From IMG/VR virus record IMGVR_UViG_3300050014_000293, positions 1 through 38,239 of that record: a stretch of DNA of 38,239 nucleotides; one strand, 5' to 3'. This DNA comes from a virus. This document shows, piece by piece, positions 37,597 to 38,239 of this stretch; the first letter of the stretch is position 1, and every line of letters starts with the position of its first letter. The notes under the pieces are model-generated. The model had not been told where the DNA came from, ran no database searches, and was given only the letters and a program-made list of their open reading frames with translations. The translations under genes and the position numbers were made by a program.

Positions 37597-38041
37597 GTTC
37601 CCTCGCCTTTAGAAGACTCTTATGGTGAGTGCTGCGGTAGTAGTGGTAGGAGCACAGACCGATCGCCATATGCTTCCGGTCACAATCTGGTAATGAACAG
37701 GTGCGATTCTTTGTGGAATGGAGAACACAGTGCTCTCCTTGGCCAGACAAAATTTCAAGATTATCTGGGTGATTGTTTCTCGGGTTTCCATCGACGTGAT
37801 GAACCACTTCACCGGGTAGCAAAGCGCGCCCCAACTTCTCTTCGGCCACGGCTCTGTGTTCGTGACGGCCATAGAGCTTTCGATAGGTTCGCCCCTCTCC
37901 GTTATCGCGCTGCTTATCACCCCGCTTTTCCGCAGTTTCACGAGACGTGAGCGTGTTTCGGCATTGAGCGGAGCAAGTCCGTTGGTTGGGCTTATCAGGT
38001 CGCGGGTGAAACTCGCGTTTACAGATCGGACAAGTGATCAT
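37583..38041 (-). CDS. HNH homing-type endonuclease with zinc fingers
   Basis: The product is 152 aa. An N-terminal zinc ribbon has Cys4, Cys7, Cys23 and Cys27. The central HNH_3-type core contains HHVDGNPRNNHPDNLEIL at about residues 81-98, with the HH pair, Asp84 and the two Asn of the HNH fold. A second Cys/His cluster lies at about residues 115-133 (Cys115, Cys120, Cys130, His133). These are hallmarks of free-standing phage HNH endonucleases that nick DNA and spread by homing. It starts with ATGA over the nuclease stop and its 3' end overlaps the Sak4-like start by 14 bp. It is therefore fully integrated in the operon, unlike the other two HNH genes of this window. Confidence 0.85.
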   Translation of the reverse strand: MITCPICKREFHPRPDKPNQRTCSAQCRNTLTSRETAEKRGDKQRDNGEGRTYRKLYGRHEHRAVAEEKLGRALLPGEVVHHVDGNPRNNHPDNLEILSGQGEHCVLHSTKNRTCSLPDCDRKHMAIGLCSYHYYRSTHHKSLLKAREHDNL

Positions 38042-38239
38042 GCTGCTATTTCCTCGTCTTCGGCGTATTCCTCGTGCATGCGCTCACGGACCCGGTAGGC
38101 GTTCAGCAGCAGTTCGTCGCTGTACTCAAGGCAAAGAGGGAAGAATTGGCATTGAGCGCACGTCCGATCGACGCACTTGAAGGTGTGCCCCTCAGAGACA
38201 AGCCGGGAGGCCTGATAGATGCGAACGCCGATCTCGTCA
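38038..38239 (-). CDS. PD-(D/E)XK-type nuclease, C-terminal fragment (partial)
   Basis: Only the last 66 codons are inside the window; the gene continues past 38239. The visible part has a cysteine cluster, CVDRTCAQCQFFPLC, followed by a charged helical tail ending in EDEEIAA. A C-x5-C-x2-C-x5-C cluster near the C-terminus is typical of Cas4/AddB/RecB-like PD-(D/E)XK nucleases with an iron-sulphur cluster, and phages often encode one beside a Sak4 recombinase. The catalytic part is outside the window, so the assignment rests on the cluster and the neighbourhood. The stop codon overlaps the start of the next gene as ATGA. Another zinc- or Fe-S-binding protein is possible. Confidence 0.6.
   Translation of the reverse strand, partial: DEIGVRIYQASRLVSEGHTFKCVDRTCAQCQFFPLCLEYSDELLLNAYRVRERMHEEYAEDEEIAA

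Noticed and set aside
1-38239. tRNA genes, CRISPR arrays, integrase attachment sites
   Set aside because: I looked for cloverleaf-like sequences, regular spacer arrays and integrase genes and found none that I could support by eye.

Overview
The window is a GC-rich stretch of a tailed double-stranded DNA phage or prophage. It carries a siphovirus-type gene set: terminase, portal, Mu-F-like head protein, protease with scaffold, major capsid protein, neck proteins, major tail protein, frameshifted tail chaperones, a 1043-residue tape measure, Dit-like tail tip and beta-helix tail proteins. All genes lie on the minus strand, so transcription runs from high to low coordinates, except one HNH endonuclease gene on the plus strand. 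Both ends cut through genes. I see no integrase, repressor, lysis gene, tRNA, rRNA or CRISPR array, so lifestyle cannot be decided here. The host is uncertain. Strong AGGAGG-type ribosome binding sites, frequent GTG/TTG starts, a Thr/Pro-rich linker and a kinase domain resembling actinobacterial PI3/PI4-kinase-like proteins hint at an actinobacterium, but this is inference.

Layout in transcription order. (1) 38239-29789 is the replication/recombination operon: a nuclease C-terminus with a cysteine cluster, HNH endonuclease, Sak4-like ATPase, SSB-like protein, a run of small genes, VRR-NUC nuclease, replisome organiser, DnaB-type helicase and further small genes. Almost every junction is an ATGA, GTGA, TAATG or TGATG overlap. 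Several of the genes are very small (17 to 58 codons). (2) 29788-28974 is a PD-(D/E)XK-like nuclease gene with a possible promoter of its own and a hairpin terminator. (3) 28973-26916 holds a zinc-ribbon protein and a ParB-like/DNA-methyltransferase fusion. Its 3' end has been invaded by a plus-strand HNH gene, and a fossil of the older 3' end remains downstream. (4) 26897-14490 is packaging and head: small and large terminase, a portal fused to a PI3/4-kinase-like domain, Mu-F-like protein, a second free-standing HNH gene after a structured non-coding stretch, protease with nested scaffold, major capsid protein with an Ig-like insertion, a His-repeat protein and neck proteins. (5) 14442-1 is the tail: major tail protein, chaperones with a -1 slippery site, tape measure with an exact 132-bp duplication, two proteins that appear to share one Dit fold, a beta-helix lipoprotein-like gene with a disrupted start, and several tail-tip/receptor-binding candidates with TIG and beta-helix domains.

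The most notable items are the portal-kinase fusion, the endonuclease insertion that replaces the methyltransferase C-terminus and leaves the old one behind, the apparently leaderless promoter at that junction, the lipoprotein-like beta-helix gene whose signal peptide needs a one-base correction, and the structured non-coding region ahead of the second HNH gene.
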